Source: an uncultured Alistipes sp.
Lineage (GTDB): Bacteria; Bacteroidota; Bacteroidia; Bacteroidales; Rikenellaceae
Assembly (NCBI GenBank): GCA_910586375.1
Contig: CAJUIE010000013.1
Coordinates: 1 to 22,539 of the forward strand
Reading direction: 5' to 3'
Length of the DNA: 22,539 nucleotides
Made by a program: the position numbers and the translations under genes. Positions 22,055-22,539 of this stretch are shown here, one piece after another. The notes below the pieces were generated by a model. It saw only the letters and a list, made by a program, of their open reading frames with translations, searched no databases and was not told the origin of the DNA. Each line of letters begins with the position of its first letter. Position 1 is the stretch's first letter.

Positions 22055-22539
22055 ATGACAACGTGGACAACATATAGATTAGGCGATGCTGTGATGTTCA
22101 ATCCTCCGGAGCGTTTGGCAAAAGGGACAATTGCCAAAAAGGTGGCGATGGAACAGCTGCAACCTTTCACTCGTGCGATTTCCGGTTATGAGTTAGCAGC
22201 GTATTCGGGAGGCAGTAAGTTTCGGAAAGGCGACACGCTGATGGCTCGGATTACTCCCTGTTTGGAAAATGGCAAAACAGCTTATGTCTCCCTGCTCGAT
22301 AATGATGAAGTAGGCTTCGGCTCTACGGAGTATATCGTATTACGAAATATCGAGGGCGTGACGGATGACAAATTCTTGTATTATTTCGTCACGAATCCGT
22401 GGTTTCGCAATATTGCCATCAAGTCGATGGTCGGTTCATCGGGTCGCCAGCGTGTGCAGCAGTCCCTTTTGGAGTGCCTCAAAATAACTCTTCCGCCGCT
22501 GGCTGAACAGCAGCGCATCGCGGCAATTCTGGGAGCATT
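22055..22539 (+). CDS. hsdS: Type I restriction-modification specificity subunit HsdS, N-terminal part
   Basis: The frame is open from ATG 22055 to the window end (161 codons seen). MTTWTTYRLGDAVMFNPPERL is followed by AAYSGGSKFRKGDTLMARITPCLENGK, then GFGSTEYIVLR, and ends in LPPLAEQQRIAAILG. That is the first target-recognition domain followed by the start of the conserved helical spacer of HsdS. HsdS sets the DNA target for HsdM methylation and HsdR cleavage. The codon use is clearly AT-richer than its neighbours, which points to transfer. No hsdM lies upstream; a terminator does, so this gene would be first in its transcript or an isolated specificity cassette. Confidence 0.88.
   Translation, partial: MTTWTTYRLGDAVMFNPPERLAKGTIAKKVAMEQLQPFTRAISGYELAAYSGGSKFRKGDTLMARITPCLENGKTAYVSLLDNDEVGFGSTEYIVLRNIEGVTDDKFLYYFVTNPWFRNIAIKSMVGSSGRQRVQQSLLECLKITLPPLAEQQRIAAILGA

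Noticed and set aside
21831..22058. Small plus-strand frame between tonB and hsdS, ending ATGA on the hsdS start
   Set aside because: The four-base overlap looks like coupling, but the frame starts inside tonB, runs through the terminator and encodes low-complexity Glu/Lys/Arg.
1..22539. CRISPR array, tRNA or rRNA genes
   Set aside because: No regularly spaced repeats and no recognisable cloverleaf or rRNA segments were seen on either strand.

Overview
This window looks like chromosomal DNA of a GC-rich gut Bacteroidales, most likely Alistipes or another Rikenellaceae. The evidence is the bias to C/G at third codon positions, TAnnTTTG-type promoter -7 boxes (TACCTTTG, TATCTTTG, TATATTTG), a DUF4296 lipoprotein, a Bacteroidetes-style Ig-like lipoprotein, and a TonB protein with a short linker. 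The genus is inferred; no rRNA or tRNA lies here.

Layout. Positions 1-4850 run on the plus strand: the end of an Ig-like surface protein, an outer-membrane beta-barrel, rbfA, a LolC/E-type FtsX permease, a DUF4296 lipoprotein, and a small protein that looks like an amidohydrolase with its catalytic barrel missing. xerD (4857-5798) faces it. After a 5.8-6.28 kb gap come prmA, recO, a small secreted protein and a phosphate-selective-type porin. From 16432 down to 9392 lies a long minus-strand run, tgt - HARE-HTH/nuclease-like gene - lptF/lptG-type permease - PASTA protein - rluD - ygiQ, tightly spaced and in places coupled. Divergent from tgt are a membrane glycosyltransferase and an overlapping ECF sigma factor. 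Then come rsmG (+), a thioredoxin-like gene and rlmN (both -), tonB (+) with a clear terminator, and the start of a type I restriction specificity gene (hsdS) that runs off the end.

Most genes are housekeeping: translation and rRNA/tRNA modification (rbfA, prmA, tgt, rluD, rsmG, rlmN, ygiQ), recombination and repair (xerD, recO), and the envelope (permeases, porin, TonB, lipoproteins). The two genes that look acquired are defence-related: the HARE-HTH/PD-ExK-like gene set between tgt and the Lpt permease, and hsdS.

The most striking signal is intergenic. Two cassettes of about 195 bp, 12.4 kb apart (5887-6081 and 18298-18493), encode the same C-terminal C-type-lectin-like block (YxWSS ... 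GFPVRCVQE) with no gene body in front. They are identical in the framework, but 19 codons differ in amino acid, and at 17 of these both copies end in C or T. That is the pattern expected when AAC/AAT codons are scrambled by adenine mutagenesis in a diversity-generating retroelement (DGR). Each cassette is followed by the same structured hairpin element, which occurs a third time, inverted, after the thioredoxin gene. No reverse transcriptase or template repeat lies in the window, so the DGR link is an inference.
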